49,543 nt of DNA from Thermoflavimicrobium dichotomicum. Lineage in GTDB: Bacteria; Bacillota; Bacilli; Thermoactinomycetales; Thermoactinomycetaceae. Position numbers and translations under genes: made by a program. The notes beneath the pieces were generated by a model. That model searched no databases, was not told the DNA's origin, and saw only the letters and a program-made list of their open reading frames with translations. Position 1 is the stretch's first letter. The number at the start of each line of letters is the position of its first letter. Positions 1 to 8,409 of the stretch are shown here, in pieces. The stretch is from the NCBI RefSeq assembly GCF_900114055.1, contig NZ_FORR01000023.1, forward strand, positions 1 through 49,543. The letters run 5' to 3'.

Positions 1-2
1 AG

Positions 3-77
3 TGTGGTTATACCTGCCATGCTGATCTGAATGGAGCGATCAATATAGCTAAAGCCATTTCCGGGTTAGTAGCCTAG
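3..77 (+). mobile_element. tnpB: 3' end of tnpB (IS200/IS605 family), partial
   Basis: The reading frame that enters from the left edge encodes the last 24 residues of an IS605 OrfB/TnpB protein and stops at 75-77. The visible pattern C-G-Y-x-C-H-A-D-x-N-G-A-x-N-I-A is the last half of the C-terminal zinc ribbon (second CxxC) followed by the conserved D-x-N-x-A-x-N-I segment that carries the third RuvC aspartate. TnpB is the RNA-guided nuclease of these transposons. Only this tail lies in the window, so whether the upstream protein is intact, and whether a tnpA transposase accompanies it, cannot be seen. The tail is followed directly by the element's right end. Confidence 0.85.
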
Positions 78-248
78 CGTACTGGTAACAGGTACACCGC
101 CCATGTGGGTACATGCGGCTTAGTGCCGTAGAACTGCATGGGACGGGGTGATGACACACCCCTGAACTTGGGCGTTGTTCAAAACGGAAACGGACTGCGG
201 ACGCTAACGACCCAAGAATCCCACGGCTTCAGCCGTGTGGAGTGTCAA
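78..248 (+). ncRNA. IS605-type right end and presumed omegaRNA scaffold
   Basis: The non-coding tail after tnpB ends in a hairpin (arms 221-227 and 232-240, loop TTCA) followed by GAGTGTCAA at 240-248. This is the layout of the 3' end of omegaRNAs such as that of ISDra2: GAATC, a stem-loop, then a short tail ending in TCAA. In characterised members the omegaRNA overlaps the 3' end of tnpB and runs through the right end, and the roughly 16-20 nt just outside the element serve as the guide. Here that would be about 249-268. The exact 5' end of the RNA cannot be read from sequence, and the boundary at 248 is inferred from the conserved TCAA. Confidence 0.6.
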
Positions 249-249
249 C

Positions 250-555
250 TATGTACATAAAGAGACCATTGACACCCTGGCAGAAGATCCGAATATGAAA
301 CGGATTTATCGATTGCTGAGACGAATCAGGGAACCTTGGACTTTTGGCATGATCCCGGAAGAGCTTCCCGCTTATCTGGAAGAAAGGGGCCTGGAGTTGG
401 TAGAGGATGTCAATTCTTTCGAATTTCGCAAACGTTACATGAACCCACAAGGACCTCATATGAAAGAGTATCAATTTTACCGGGCAGCCCTGGCCCAGGT
501 GAAAAGCAGGGAAAATCAGCTGCAAATCCGCTTTTTTCGCTCTTTTTTTCAGTGA
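250..555 (+). pseudogene. C-terminal fragment of TIGR00027-type O-methyltransferase, interrupted by IS605
   Basis: The frame continues straight out of the transposon right end and encodes about 100 residues ending at 553-555. The segment R-E-P-W-T-F-G-M-x-P-E-E-L-P-A-Y-L-E-E-R-G-L-E-L-V-E-D matches the C-terminal region of the leucine-carboxyl-methyltransferase-like SAM-dependent family (TIGR00027), whose members are usually 260-300 residues. The SAM-binding N-terminus is absent. An ATG at 235 lies inside the transposon hairpin and has no ribosome binding site, so translation from it is unlikely. The 5' half of the gene should lie beyond the left end of the element, outside the window. The call as an interrupted gene is firm; the substrate is unknown. 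Confidence 0.7.
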
Positions 556-644
556 TGGAAGTACAAAAAGATGATTTGTGATTGATTATTTTCTCTTCGT
601 AATAACAATGGATAACCGCCGTGGTGATGTATACAAATAAAGAG

Positions 645-680
645 AAAAAGCGACCAGGAAAACGGATCGCTTTTTTATTT
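645..680 (+). terminator. Rho-independent terminator
   Basis: Arms AAAAAGCGA (645-653) and TCGCTTTTT (667-675) are followed by a T-rich stretch. The hairpin lies downstream of the broken methyltransferase and before the DUF262 gene. The A-rich left arm would also allow function on the minus strand. Confidence 0.6.
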
Positions 681-800
681 TTTCTCTTTGATCATTGACA
701 CCTCTGATATTTTTTCTTTGGTTTATTTTGAAATAGAATGATGCTTTCAAGTATACTTTAATTGGAAAATAGAATGAGCCTAAAGAAAAGGAAGGATTAT

Positions 801-2885
801 ATGAAAGCAACAGAGACAAACTTTTTGGATTTCATGAGAGGGGTCAAGCAGTTTCAAATACCCATTTATCAACGTACATATAGCTGGAATCAAAAACAAT
901 GTCAACAACTGTGGAATGATATTGAGCGAGTGGCACGTGATGAATCATTGGCTGCCCACTTTTTGGGTTCTGTCGTATATATTGAAAAAGGATTATACCA
1001 GGTTACCTCCATTCCACAATTACTGGTCATTGATGGACAGCAACGTTTAACTACGATTAGCTTGTTCCTTGCGGCTTTTGCTGATGTGATAAGCTCAGGT
1101 GAAAAAGAATGTACATTGATATCCGCCAAAAAAATTCGAAATTATTATCTGTTTAACGCTGATGAAGAGGATGAAAAGAGATACAAGATCTACCTCACTC
1201 GTAAAGATCGAGAGGCGTTTATTGCAGTGATTGAAGGAAAAGAGCTGGAAGACTATGCTCACACCAAAATCGCCAGAAACTATCAGTTCTTTTTGGAAAA
1301 GCTGCGCAAAAGCAAGTTGACATTGGATCAGGTTTATCAGGGATTGATGAAGCTCATTGTGGTCGATATTGCCCTGGATCGTGATAAAGATAATCCGCAA
1401 TTGATTTTTGAAAGCTTGAACTCTACAGGATTGGATTTGTCGCAAGCCGATTTGATTCGAAATTATTTCCTGATGGGTCTTGAAGCAAAAAAACAGGAAC
1501 GACTTTATAATGACTACTGGTATAAATTGGAACAGAAATTTGATGAACTGAATGATCAACAATACTTTGACCGCTTTATACGCGACTATCTTACATTAAA
1601 AACGGGACAAATTCCAAATATCGGTTCGGTCTACGAAAGTTTCAAGCAATACGTCGATCAGAACCGCGACCTTTCTGTCGAAGAGATTATCAAAGATATA
1701 TATAAGTATGGTACTTTCTATCTTTATCTTGCATTACGGTCAAAGGATCCGGATATTGAAAGTGTGTTGCAGGATATCCGAACTCTTAAGGTAGATGTAG
1801 CCTATCCATTTCTCATGGAAGTGTATCATGATTATGATGAAGACGTTATTGATAAAAGTGAATTTCTTGAGATTTTGAAGTTGGTAGAGAGCTATGTATT
1901 TCGGCGAGCGATTTGTGGAATTCCAGCCAACTCTCTAAACAAAACATTCGCAGCATTATATAAGGAAATTGATAAAGAACATTATCTGGAAAGCTTAAAA
2001 GCGGCTTTTCTGTTAAAGACTTCCTATCGCCGATTCCCAACGGATATCGAGTTTGAAAAAGAGTTAAAGATAAAGGATATCTATCATTTTCGCAGTCGAA
2101 ATTATTTGCTGAGAAAGTTAGAGAATTACGGAAGGAAGGAACCTGTCCAGGTACAGAACTATACGGTTGAACATATATTGCCGCAGAATCGAAACCTATC
2201 CGATGAGTGGAAGGAGATGCTAGGGGAGAATTGGGAAGAAGTACAGAAAACGTACTTGCATACGATTGGGAATCTAACGTTAACAGGCTATAATTCTGAA
2301 CTGAGTGACAAGCCATTTCATGAGAAACAGAACATGGAAGGCGGATTTAAACACAGCCCATTGTGGTTAAACCGAAGCCTGGCTCACCTGACCAAGTGGG
2401 ATGAAGAGGAGATTTTGAAACGGGCAGAACTTTTGGCCAATCGGGCATTGGAGATCTGGAAATCTCCGCAATTGCCGGAAGAGGTTTTGGAAAGGTACAA
2501 GCAGGACGAGCATGGGAATCGACAGGGCAGTTACTCGCTTGCACAGTTTCAACATGTACTTGTTGGATCTGTCAAGGAGCTGTTTGAGCAGATCAGAGGT
2601 CAAATTCTGGAATTGGATAGCTCAGTCAAAGAAGAAGTCAAGAAGTATTATATTGCATATAAAGCAGCAACAAACTTTGTAGATGTCACACCACAGCGAA
2701 GTGGTTTGAAGTTATTTTTGAATCTGGACCTGGATGAGATTCATGATCCAAAAGAAATGTGCCGGGATGTTTCCAATATTGGTCACCATGGAAACGGAAA
2801 TGTTGAAGTAAAGCTATCATCGTTAGAAGAGATTCCATATGTCATGACTTTGATTCGTCAGGCGTTTGAAAAGCATTGTGAATAG
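801..2885 (+). CDS. DUF262/DUF1524 GmrSD-like type IV restriction endonuclease with C-terminal DUF5655
   Basis: A 694-residue single-chain member of the GmrSD/DUF262 family, which cleaves phage DNA with modified (for example glucosylated) bases. The N-terminal ParB/sulfiredoxin-like DUF262 region (about 10-250) has F-Q-I-P-x-Y-Q-R-x-Y-S-W, the nucleotide-binding signature D-G-Q-Q-R-L-T-T near residue 78, and F-E-S-L-N-S-T-G-L-D-L-S. DUF1524, an HNH-type nuclease (about 430-560), shows V-E-H-I-L-P-Q near residue 456 and a following I-G-N-L-T-L-T-G-Y-N. The last 100 residues resemble DUF5655 (H-D-P-x-x-M-x-R-D-V-S-x-I-G-H-x-G). The ATG at 801 is chosen because AAGGAAGG lies 6-13 bases upstream; an in-frame ATG at 762 has no such site. 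It stands alone, with terminators on both sides. Confidence 0.85.
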   Translation: MKATETNFLDFMRGVKQFQIPIYQRTYSWNQKQCQQLWNDIERVARDESLAAHFLGSVVYIEKGLYQVTSIPQLLVIDGQQRLTTISLFLAAFADVISSGEKECTLISAKKIRNYYLFNADEEDEKRYKIYLTRKDREAFIAVIEGKELEDYAHTKIARNYQFFLEKLRKSKLTLDQVYQGLMKLIVVDIALDRDKDNPQLIFESLNSTGLDLSQADLIRNYFLMGLEAKKQERLYNDYWYKLEQKFDELNDQQYFDRFIRDYLTLKTGQIPNIGSVYESFKQYVDQNRDLSVEEIIKDIYKYGTFYLYLALRSKDPDIESVLQDIRTLKVDVAYPFLMEVYHDYDEDVIDKSEFLEILKLVESYVFRRAICGIPANSLNKTFAALYKEIDKEHYLESLKAAFLLKTSYRRFPTDIEFEKELKIKDIYHFRSRNYLLRKLENYGRKEPVQVQNYTVEHILPQNRNLSDEWKEMLGENWEEVQKTYLHTIGNLTLTGYNSELSDKPFHEKQNMEGGFKHSPLWLNRSLAHLTKWDEEEILKRAELLANRALEIWKSPQLPEEVLERYKQDEHGNRQGSYSLAQFQHVLVGSVKELFEQIRGQILELDSSVKEEVKKYYIAYKAATNFVDVTPQRSGLKLFLNLDLDEIHDPKEMCRDVSNIGHHGNGNVEVKLSSLEEIPYVMTLIRQAFEKHCE

Positions 2886-2906
2886 CCCATAACCTGATAG
2901 ATAGTT

Positions 2907-2943
2907 GGAGGTGATCCATTAGGGTCACCTTCATTGTTTTTCA
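2907..2943 (+). terminator. Rho-independent terminator after the GmrSD-like gene
   Basis: AGGTGATCC (2909-2917) pairs with GGGTCACCT (2922-2930) across a short loop. TCATTGTTTTT follows. Confidence 0.6.
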
Positions 2944-3083
2944 CAAACATTGTCTCTTCAAAACGATTGCCTTTTCTTTTTCGGAATTATTTTCGAATTT
3001 CAGGTCGATTGATGTCCTTCTGTACAGTCTATAAAATTGAAAATATAAGTATACATACATCAAGAAATGAGGGAATCACAAGC

Positions 3084-3743
3084 ATGGAATGGATTGATCA
3101 AACCATTGAAGCCAGAAGCCGTTTTTGGGAGAACTTAGGAAAAGTAGATCCTTATGTATTAACACATATCATCAATCCGGCATTTATGGGTGGACCAAAG
3201 TGGCCAGCACTACGCCAGGCTTTCATTAAAGTAGAAGCATCACACTCTGTCATTCTGGCTAGTGATGGATTATCTGATCCTTTCGACGACACACAAGAAG
3301 CAAATCTGGGTTTCGGTCTAGAATTTTTCGTTGAATCCGAAGATCCTGGCCTTCGAACATCTATCGCAAATCTACAGCAATCATGGCAATTTCAGCTTTT
3401 GTATCAAATGGCTCAAAATGCTGCCAGTCATGGTGGGGTAAAAGAATTACTGGAGCAATATGGTGTGCTTTCCATGGAATTATACGGGATCGATGTTCCT
3501 GAAGAATTTATTAATGAAAAAGGAAGCGTTGGGATTCTTATTGGTGTGGACGCTCCCAACGTTCCGCAAATGATTTCCACACCTTTCGGTGAAATTCGTT
3601 TAGTTAGCGTCAAATTGCTCACTGCAGCGGAGTTGAATTTTATTCTGGAGCATGGAGCAGAAGGAAGAAAGAGATTAGTAGAATTGTTCCAAGTGCAGGG
3701 AACTCATCATCGTTCTTCCTTGAAGCGTAAATCGGTGGTTTAA
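3084..3743 (+). CDS. Suppressor-of-fused (SUFU) domain protein, putative immunity-type
   Basis: A 219-residue soluble protein. The segment A-S-D-G-L-S-D-P-F-D-D followed by N-L-G-F-G-L-E-F-F-V-E (around residues 55-85) and S-W-Q-F-Q-L-L-Y-Q-M-A resembles the SUFU superfamily. In bacteria this superfamily includes many proteins proposed to be immunity factors for polymorphic toxins. The start is the ATG at 3084, which has GAGGG about 10 bases upstream; the frame is open further 5' but lacks a ribosome binding site there. A -10-like AT-rich stretch lies around 3045-3058. The gene is convergent with an ankyrin protein and is followed by an ankyrin relic, so it may belong to a conflict-type locus. 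No toxin gene is visible. The family call is made by eye and the function is an inference. Confidence 0.55.
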   Translation: MEWIDQTIEARSRFWENLGKVDPYVLTHIINPAFMGGPKWPALRQAFIKVEASHSVILASDGLSDPFDDTQEANLGFGLEFFVESEDPGLRTSIANLQQSWQFQLLYQMAQNAASHGGVKELLEQYGVLSMELYGIDVPEEFINEKGSVGILIGVDAPNVPQMISTPFGEIRLVSVKLLTAAELNFILEHGAEGRKRLVELFQVQGTHHRSSLKRKSVV

Positions 3744-3792
3744 GAGGCCTCGTTCTTTATTAAAATGATAGCCACATTTGGGTGATCTCAAC

Positions 3793-3893
3793 AGTGCTAA
3801 GTACTTGATCGAATAAGGTTTAGACGTAAATGTAACGGATGGTAAAAGATTAACACCATTTTACTTGTTCAAGCCCATTGGCCACCAGCTTTT
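3793..3893 (+). pseudogene. Ankyrin-repeat relic with in-frame stop
   Basis: One frame reads S-A-K-Y-L-I-E, a stop (TAA), G-L-D-V-N-V-T-D-G-K-R-L-T-P-F-Y-L-F. This is the typical end of one ankyrin repeat (x-A-K-Y-L-I-E-x-G-x-D-V-N) and the start of the next (D-G-x-T-P-L). It has no start codon and carries a stop, so it is a decayed fragment. It lies opposite the end of the intact ankyrin gene on the other strand. Confidence 0.5.
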
Positions 3894-6002
3894 TTATGAT
3901 TGTTGTTCATATTCTATCCATTTGATCTTATTATTGACGATGATCCAACATCTTTTCCTTCTGTCATCTACCACCATATCCTGAATTTCATGGTCAGGAT
4001 CTGCCATCCATTTTCGTTTGATTTCTCCGGTCCCAGGATCGCAGAAGATGATATATTTGCCGGCTGTGCAAATCACATCTGTTTCGGTGAAATGTACTTT
4101 TCTTAAAGGACGATCGAACCTGGAGGTGATTGGATTTTCAACAGTCACTCTCCAGATCTCTTGGTCATCTTCGTTTGAAGCGACCACCAGTTGACCGATT
4201 TTATCTACATCCACCTCGTCATAGAAGGCGACCATCTTTGAATCGGGACTAAAGCATACATCATGAATTTCTCCTAATGGACCTCCCTTCGAATTGTAAG
4301 CCAGGTCTGCCCATTTCTTTGGCTTCACATACAAAAGGACAAGAACATCGCCATAGTCGTCACGGTACACAATAGCAATGGTATTGGAATCAGGTGAGAT
4401 ATCTCCACGTCCCTCTTGAATATCCCGGATCTCGTCGATACATTGCCAAGTGTTTTGATTTAAATCATAATACCAACCATCTGCAAAAATCCATTTACCG
4501 TTTGAGGCAAACTGGACACAATGAAAGGAATTGTACTCATGTTCCAGTGTTTTAACAACTTGCAATGTTTCATAATCTCTGATCTGTATGCCTCGTATAT
4601 GTGAGCTAACCAAGGCAACCCATTTTCCATCTGGTGAGATGGAAATATCTCGAATGTGAGGTAAATCTGTCTGTATCCGCTCTATCCATTCCGGTTTGGA
4701 TTGAAAGTACCTTTTTGCTATTCCGGCCTGTGGTAAAATGGCTAACAGCTCTTCTTTAGTTGGATGTAGATGGAGCAGGTGAGGTTGAAGCTCTCCTGCA
4801 GCATAGGGATTAGCCAACTGTTCCACCTTCTCATTTACGTAATCATACAGAGGGTGATCTTGAGAAACGGTGTGGTGGGGCATCTCTCCCGAATGATTTC
4901 GCCTTTGAATATCTGCCCCATATTCGATAAGTAAGTCAATCATTTCTTTACTTTTACTTTGCATGGCAAGATGTAAAGGTGTATTTCCCTTAACATCCTT
5001 ACTGTGTACACTCATCCCTTGATCAAGTAGATAGCGAGCTGTCTCAATATTTCCACTTCGGGCAGCCAAATGCAAAGGATTTTCGCCTTTAACATTTTCT
5101 ACATCTAGATTGGCTCCATGCTGAACCAGAACCTTAACGGCTTCTGTATTGCCTGCTTTTGCATATTTATGTAAAGGAGTTTCACGAAATAAGGAATCTT
5201 GTACTTCGTATGATGCTCCATGCTCTATTAATAATTGAACCATGTCTTTTGACTTTGCTTCGAGCAGGCCTTTTTCAGGAATCGGAACTCCTAGTTCTAT
5301 GAAGTATTTAGCCATTTTAATGTGATCATTGCTTATAACCGCTTCGAAGAATTTCGTGTTGTTCTTGATATAATAATGGATGAGCTGTTCATCTTCCTCC
5401 AAAAGCTGTTTTAGTAAAGTGATCATTCCATAAGAACAAGCTTTGTATAGAAGATCTTCTCGGTCATATGTGGCTCCATGTGCAAGTAGGAATTCAAGCA
5501 TTTCCTTGGATCGAACCCAGTAAATGGCATGCCCGGGAATAGGAAAACCTAAATCTATCAAATACTTGACGATGTTAAGCTTGTTAAAAAGAATAGCTGT
5601 TTTCATGAAATTCGGTTTTTGCTGAAGAATCTGTGCGAGAATTGATTTGTTTTGAAAAAATTCTTGGAGTAAGGGGAGATCTCCAAATCGACAAGCTGCA
5701 CTGACCCATTCACTTGTCTCAAAATCCTCTTTAAACTTAAGTAAAAATTGGTACATTTCTTTGGAGCTTGTGTAGAAAAGTGATGTTTCTGGTAGAGGAA
5801 TTCCGGTTTCGATCAGATACTTCACGATTTCTATTTGGTTATTTACGATGGCTGTTTCATAAGGAGTGGTTGTTATGAAAGGATTATAGGTTTGCTTGAC
5901 TAGTAAAGGATTTTCCTTTAATAGTTCTTTCAGTCGATGGATGTCTCCAGTTTCACAAGCTCGGTTGAGTTGATAAAAGGTTTGATAATCAGCTGTATTC
6001 AT
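3894..6002 (-). CDS. Ankyrin-repeat protein with C-terminal WD40-like beta-propeller
   Basis: A 702-residue cytoplasmic protein with no signal peptide. Residues 1 to about 400 are ankyrin repeats. The N-terminal ones are divergent (x-I-V-K-Y-L-I-E-x-G-x-P-I-P occurs several times). The last four are canonical, for example T-P-L-H-x-x-A-K-A-G-N-T-E-A-V-K-V-L-V and N-P-L-H-L-A-A-R-S-G-N. Residues about 430-700 read as propeller blades (I-S-P-D-G-K-W-V-A-L, F-S-P-D-S-K-M-V-A-F). Both halves are protein-interaction scaffolds, and no catalytic motif is visible. GGAAGGAG lies upstream of the ATG at 6002. The combination in bacteria is uncommon and its function is unknown. Confidence 0.75.
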   Translation of the reverse strand: MNTADYQTFYQLNRACETGDIHRLKELLKENPLLVKQTYNPFITTTPYETAIVNNQIEIVKYLIETGIPLPETSLFYTSSKEMYQFLLKFKEDFETSEWVSAACRFGDLPLLQEFFQNKSILAQILQQKPNFMKTAILFNKLNIVKYLIDLGFPIPGHAIYWVRSKEMLEFLLAHGATYDREDLLYKACSYGMITLLKQLLEEDEQLIHYYIKNNTKFFEAVISNDHIKMAKYFIELGVPIPEKGLLEAKSKDMVQLLIEHGASYEVQDSLFRETPLHKYAKAGNTEAVKVLVQHGANLDVENVKGENPLHLAARSGNIETARYLLDQGMSVHSKDVKGNTPLHLAMQSKSKEMIDLLIEYGADIQRRNHSGEMPHHTVSQDHPLYDYVNEKVEQLANPYAAGELQPHLLHLHPTKEELLAILPQAGIAKRYFQSKPEWIERIQTDLPHIRDISISPDGKWVALVSSHIRGIQIRDYETLQVVKTLEHEYNSFHCVQFASNGKWIFADGWYYDLNQNTWQCIDEIRDIQEGRGDISPDSNTIAIVYRDDYGDVLVLLYVKPKKWADLAYNSKGGPLGEIHDVCFSPDSKMVAFYDEVDVDKIGQLVVASNEDDQEIWRVTVENPITSRFDRPLRKVHFTETDVICTAGKYIIFCDPGTGEIKRKWMADPDHEIQDMVVDDRRKRCWIIVNNKIKWIEYEQQS

Positions 6003-6319
6003 CTTCTTTCTTGGCTCCTTCCGATTTCTTTGACTGATATTATATTAAATTGTTAAATAGAAATAATCATAAAAAATAAGGGTAATCTTTTTAATGTGAA
6101 TTAAGTTGTGTCATGAAACATATAGAAAAATGGTCTCCAGTGACTGATCGTTTATCAAGGAGTAGCACGAAGAGCTGTGGGTGGAAACTAATCAGAGGAT
6201 TTATGCCTTTTCGCTGGAAGGAGATTTGAAAATCCAATGAATATGGAAATGATAGAACCTCTGTATCTTAAAAACAGATACAGAGGTTTTTGCATAGCTT
6301 GGATTGTTAGGTTTGCATG
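6003..6319. other. Intergenic region with possible coding relic
   Basis: The first 100 bases are AT-rich and probably hold the promoter of the minus-strand ankyrin gene. On the plus strand, a frame ending at about 6240 reads H-E-E-L-W-V-E-T-N-Q-R-I-Y-A-F-S-L-E-G-D. It looks protein-like but is interrupted by stops just upstream. It could be the remnant tail of a lost gene that used the plus-strand terminator at 6257-6291. No intact gene is seen. Confidence 0.3.
6257..6291 (+). terminator. Strong intrinsic terminator (perfect 12-bp stem)
   Basis: ACCTCTGTATCT (6257-6268) pairs perfectly with AGATACAGAGGT (6276-6287) and is followed by TTTTT. The T-tract is on the plus strand, where no intact gene precedes it. 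The stem could also protect the 3' end of the minus-strand nucleotidase transcript. Confidence 0.7.
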
Positions 6320-7942
6320 TCAGTTACCTGCTTGCTTGATGCGACCTTCGATTTGAGCTGAGAATGGTTGTGGCAATTGCTTGATGTATTCGATCAATGC
6401 ATCGAGATCAGACGGACCCGTTACACGGTCTGTTCCTTCCTTGAACACGGTAAAGCTGTCACCGCCGTCTGCCAGGAAGTAGTTGGCTGTGACCGTATAG
6501 GTTTGGCTTAGATCAAGTGGGGTACCGTCTGCTTTTTTCACTTCCACGATTCGGTCGTTTGCTGGGCGGTTTTTATCCCAGGTATAGGTGAGACCGGAAA
6601 CCTGCAAGAAACGTGGATAGTTTGGATCCGTAAAGATTTGGTTTAACAGTTTCTTGATTTGTGCGCCTGTCAGCTTCATGGAAACCAAGTCATTGCCGAA
6701 AGGTTGGACGGTGTAAAGATCTCCATAGGTGACATCGCCTTGTGGAATATCTGCCCGTATACCACCTGGGTTCATAAAGGCGAAATCCGTTTTCATTTTC
6801 CACCGTTGTGCATCGGCAATCAGGTTACCTGCCGCAGATTCACCAGCTTCATTGGCTTGCTTGGTGATCGGAGCTGACGTTTTACCGACCACTTGATTGA
6901 CGATAGGAGCGACTTGCTCCTGGAAGCGTTTGACCATGCGATCCACAACCGGATCTGGGGTCATGCCCTCATGTTTGGTAAAGACAATTTCAGATTTCTT
7001 TGATACAACGTCTTTGGTTTTGCGATCCAGCACGAGATCTACATCAGCGAATGCTTTCCCATAGCTTAACCCTTGAACCACCAGTTTTCCGTCAACCGTT
7101 CCGTTGAGAAACGTGTGTGTATGTCCAGAGAAGACCACGTCCACCTCGGGGTCCAATTTTTTGGTGATATCGGCAACACGACCGGTAATATTTCCCGTGT
7201 TTGTATCCTGGAAGCCTCCTTCATGCAGGAGCACCATGATCGCCTGAACACCTTTTTTCTTTAACTTTTGCACTTCACGGTTGATTGCTTCGGCTTCATC
7301 GATAAATTCTACATCTTTTACTCCACTTGGAATGACGATCTTTGGCGTTTCTGTGGTGACGGCACCAACGAAAGCAATCGGAATGCCTTTTACCTGCTTG
7401 ATGACAGAAGGAGGTAAAATCGGTTTCCTGGTTTTTTTATCGACAACATTGGCTACGGTATAAGGGAAGCGTGCTCCTGTGAAATAACCGGTTTTGGGAT
7501 GATACCCGCCGTAGATCAAGCGTTTCATTTCTTTGACGCCTTCGTCAAATTCGTGATTGCCAACGGTTCCTACATCAAAGCCCATTTGATTTAAGACTTT
7601 GATGGTGGGTTCATCTTGGAGCAAAGCGGAAGTGGGTGGGCTGGCACCAACAGCATCTCCAGCATGTACCAGCAAGGTATTTGGATTTTGTTTTTCCCGC
7701 TGTTTCAGATAAGAAGCCAAATACGCAGCCGTACCAGCCGGTTTTCCATCTACTTTTTGCTCTTTGTCCAGTTGGCCGTGGAAGTCATTGACGCTGAGAA
7801 TCTGGACATCCACTTGCCGATGGAATTTCTCTTCAACTCCTTTTGCTTCTGCTGAATGAAAAGGGTTGACGAGAGAGGCCGTTAACAAAGTGAGAGCAGA
7901 TACGCCTAAAGCACTCACCTTTGTACGAAAGTTTCTCTTCAC
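6320..7942 (-). CDS. Secreted 5'-nucleotidase / UshA-like metallophosphatase
   Basis: About 540 residues. An N-terminal Sec signal peptide (K-R-N-F-R-T-K, a hydrophobic stretch, then x-S-A-E-A-K) is followed by the calcineurin-like metallophosphatase domain. Its metal-binding blocks are S-V-N-D-F-H-G, H-A-G-D-A-V-G, G-N-H-E-F-D and S-G-H-T-H. The C-terminal 5'-nucleotidase domain has A-G-N-L-I-A-D-A, M-N-P-G-G-I-R-A and L-A-D-G-G-D-S-F. It should dephosphorylate extracellular nucleotides to scavenge nucleosides and phosphate. The first GTG (7949-7951) overlaps the Shine-Dalgarno GGAGTGAGGTGA, so the GTG at 7940-7942, 6 bases beyond it, is the better start. No sortase motif or lipobox is visible. 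Confidence 0.85.
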   Translation of the reverse strand: MKRNFRTKVSALGVSALTLLTASLVNPFHSAEAKGVEEKFHRQVDVQILSVNDFHGQLDKEQKVDGKPAGTAAYLASYLKQREKQNPNTLLVHAGDAVGASPPTSALLQDEPTIKVLNQMGFDVGTVGNHEFDEGVKEMKRLIYGGYHPKTGYFTGARFPYTVANVVDKKTRKPILPPSVIKQVKGIPIAFVGAVTTETPKIVIPSGVKDVEFIDEAEAINREVQKLKKKGVQAIMVLLHEGGFQDTNTGNITGRVADITKKLDPEVDVVFSGHTHTFLNGTVDGKLVVQGLSYGKAFADVDLVLDRKTKDVVSKKSEIVFTKHEGMTPDPVVDRMVKRFQEQVAPIVNQVVGKTSAPITKQANEAGESAAGNLIADAQRWKMKTDFAFMNPGGIRADIPQGDVTYGDLYTVQPFGNDLVSMKLTGAQIKKLLNQIFTDPNYPRFLQVSGLTYTWDKNRPANDRIVEVKKADGTPLDLSQTYTVTANYFLADGGDSFTVFKEGTDRVTGPSDLDALIEYIKQLPQPFSAQIEGRIKQAGN

Positions 7943-8198
7943 ACACGTCACCTCACTCCATGAGATTGGACTTTGGATACATATTTAATTTTAATAATGA
8001 ATGATAAAATAAGATAGAGATTATATGAAAAAATCATTGATTTTTGACTAAAAACAAAAGTGAAGTCTATATCATTGAATGGGAATACACGTATAAATAT
8101 AGGAGATTTAAGAATCGAATAGATTCAGATTAATGACAAACAACGGTGCTCCTTTTCCAGTTGAGCGACTTTTGCCCGTATTATAGTGGGGGAGTGAA

Positions 8199-8309
8199 AT
8201 GGAAAAGAAAAACCGGCATACGGATACTATGTCAGCAACCTGGATTATTTATTTTGCACAAAATGGCTGGTGTTTACTTGAATCGGATTCTATGTTCGCA
8301 TATTTTTAA
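8199..8309 (+). CDS. Possible 36-residue small protein
   Basis: A short frame from ATG to TAA is preceded by GGGGGAGTGAA (8188-8198), which ends directly at the ATG; the GGGGGAG core lies 4 bases upstream. The product begins M-E-K-K-N-R-H-T-D, has a moderately hydrophobic centre (W-I-I-Y-F-A) and one Cys, and resembles no family I recognise. It lies in the otherwise empty 467-bp gap between the nucleotidase and the serine hydrolase. The only support is the ribosome binding site, so it could be a leader peptide or chance. Confidence 0.3.
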   Translation: MEKKNRHTDTMSATWIIYFAQNGWCLLESDSMFAYF

Positions 8310-8409
8310 TTCCCCTTGAGTAAAAAATGAAAGTGAAAATGAAGCATTGAATATATATGTGGAAAATAAAGAAATAATGATCGTCTAAAAAGAGAGGAGC
8401 GGTTGATCT

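Noticed and set aside
229-525. Minus-strand frame opposite the methyltransferase fragment
   Set aside because: It mirrors a fragment with clear family similarity on the plus strand.
6113-6229. Plus-strand ATG frame M-K-H-I-E-K-W before the strong terminator
   Set aside because: No Shine-Dalgarno site and the better protein-like sequence is in another frame with stops. It is at most a relic.
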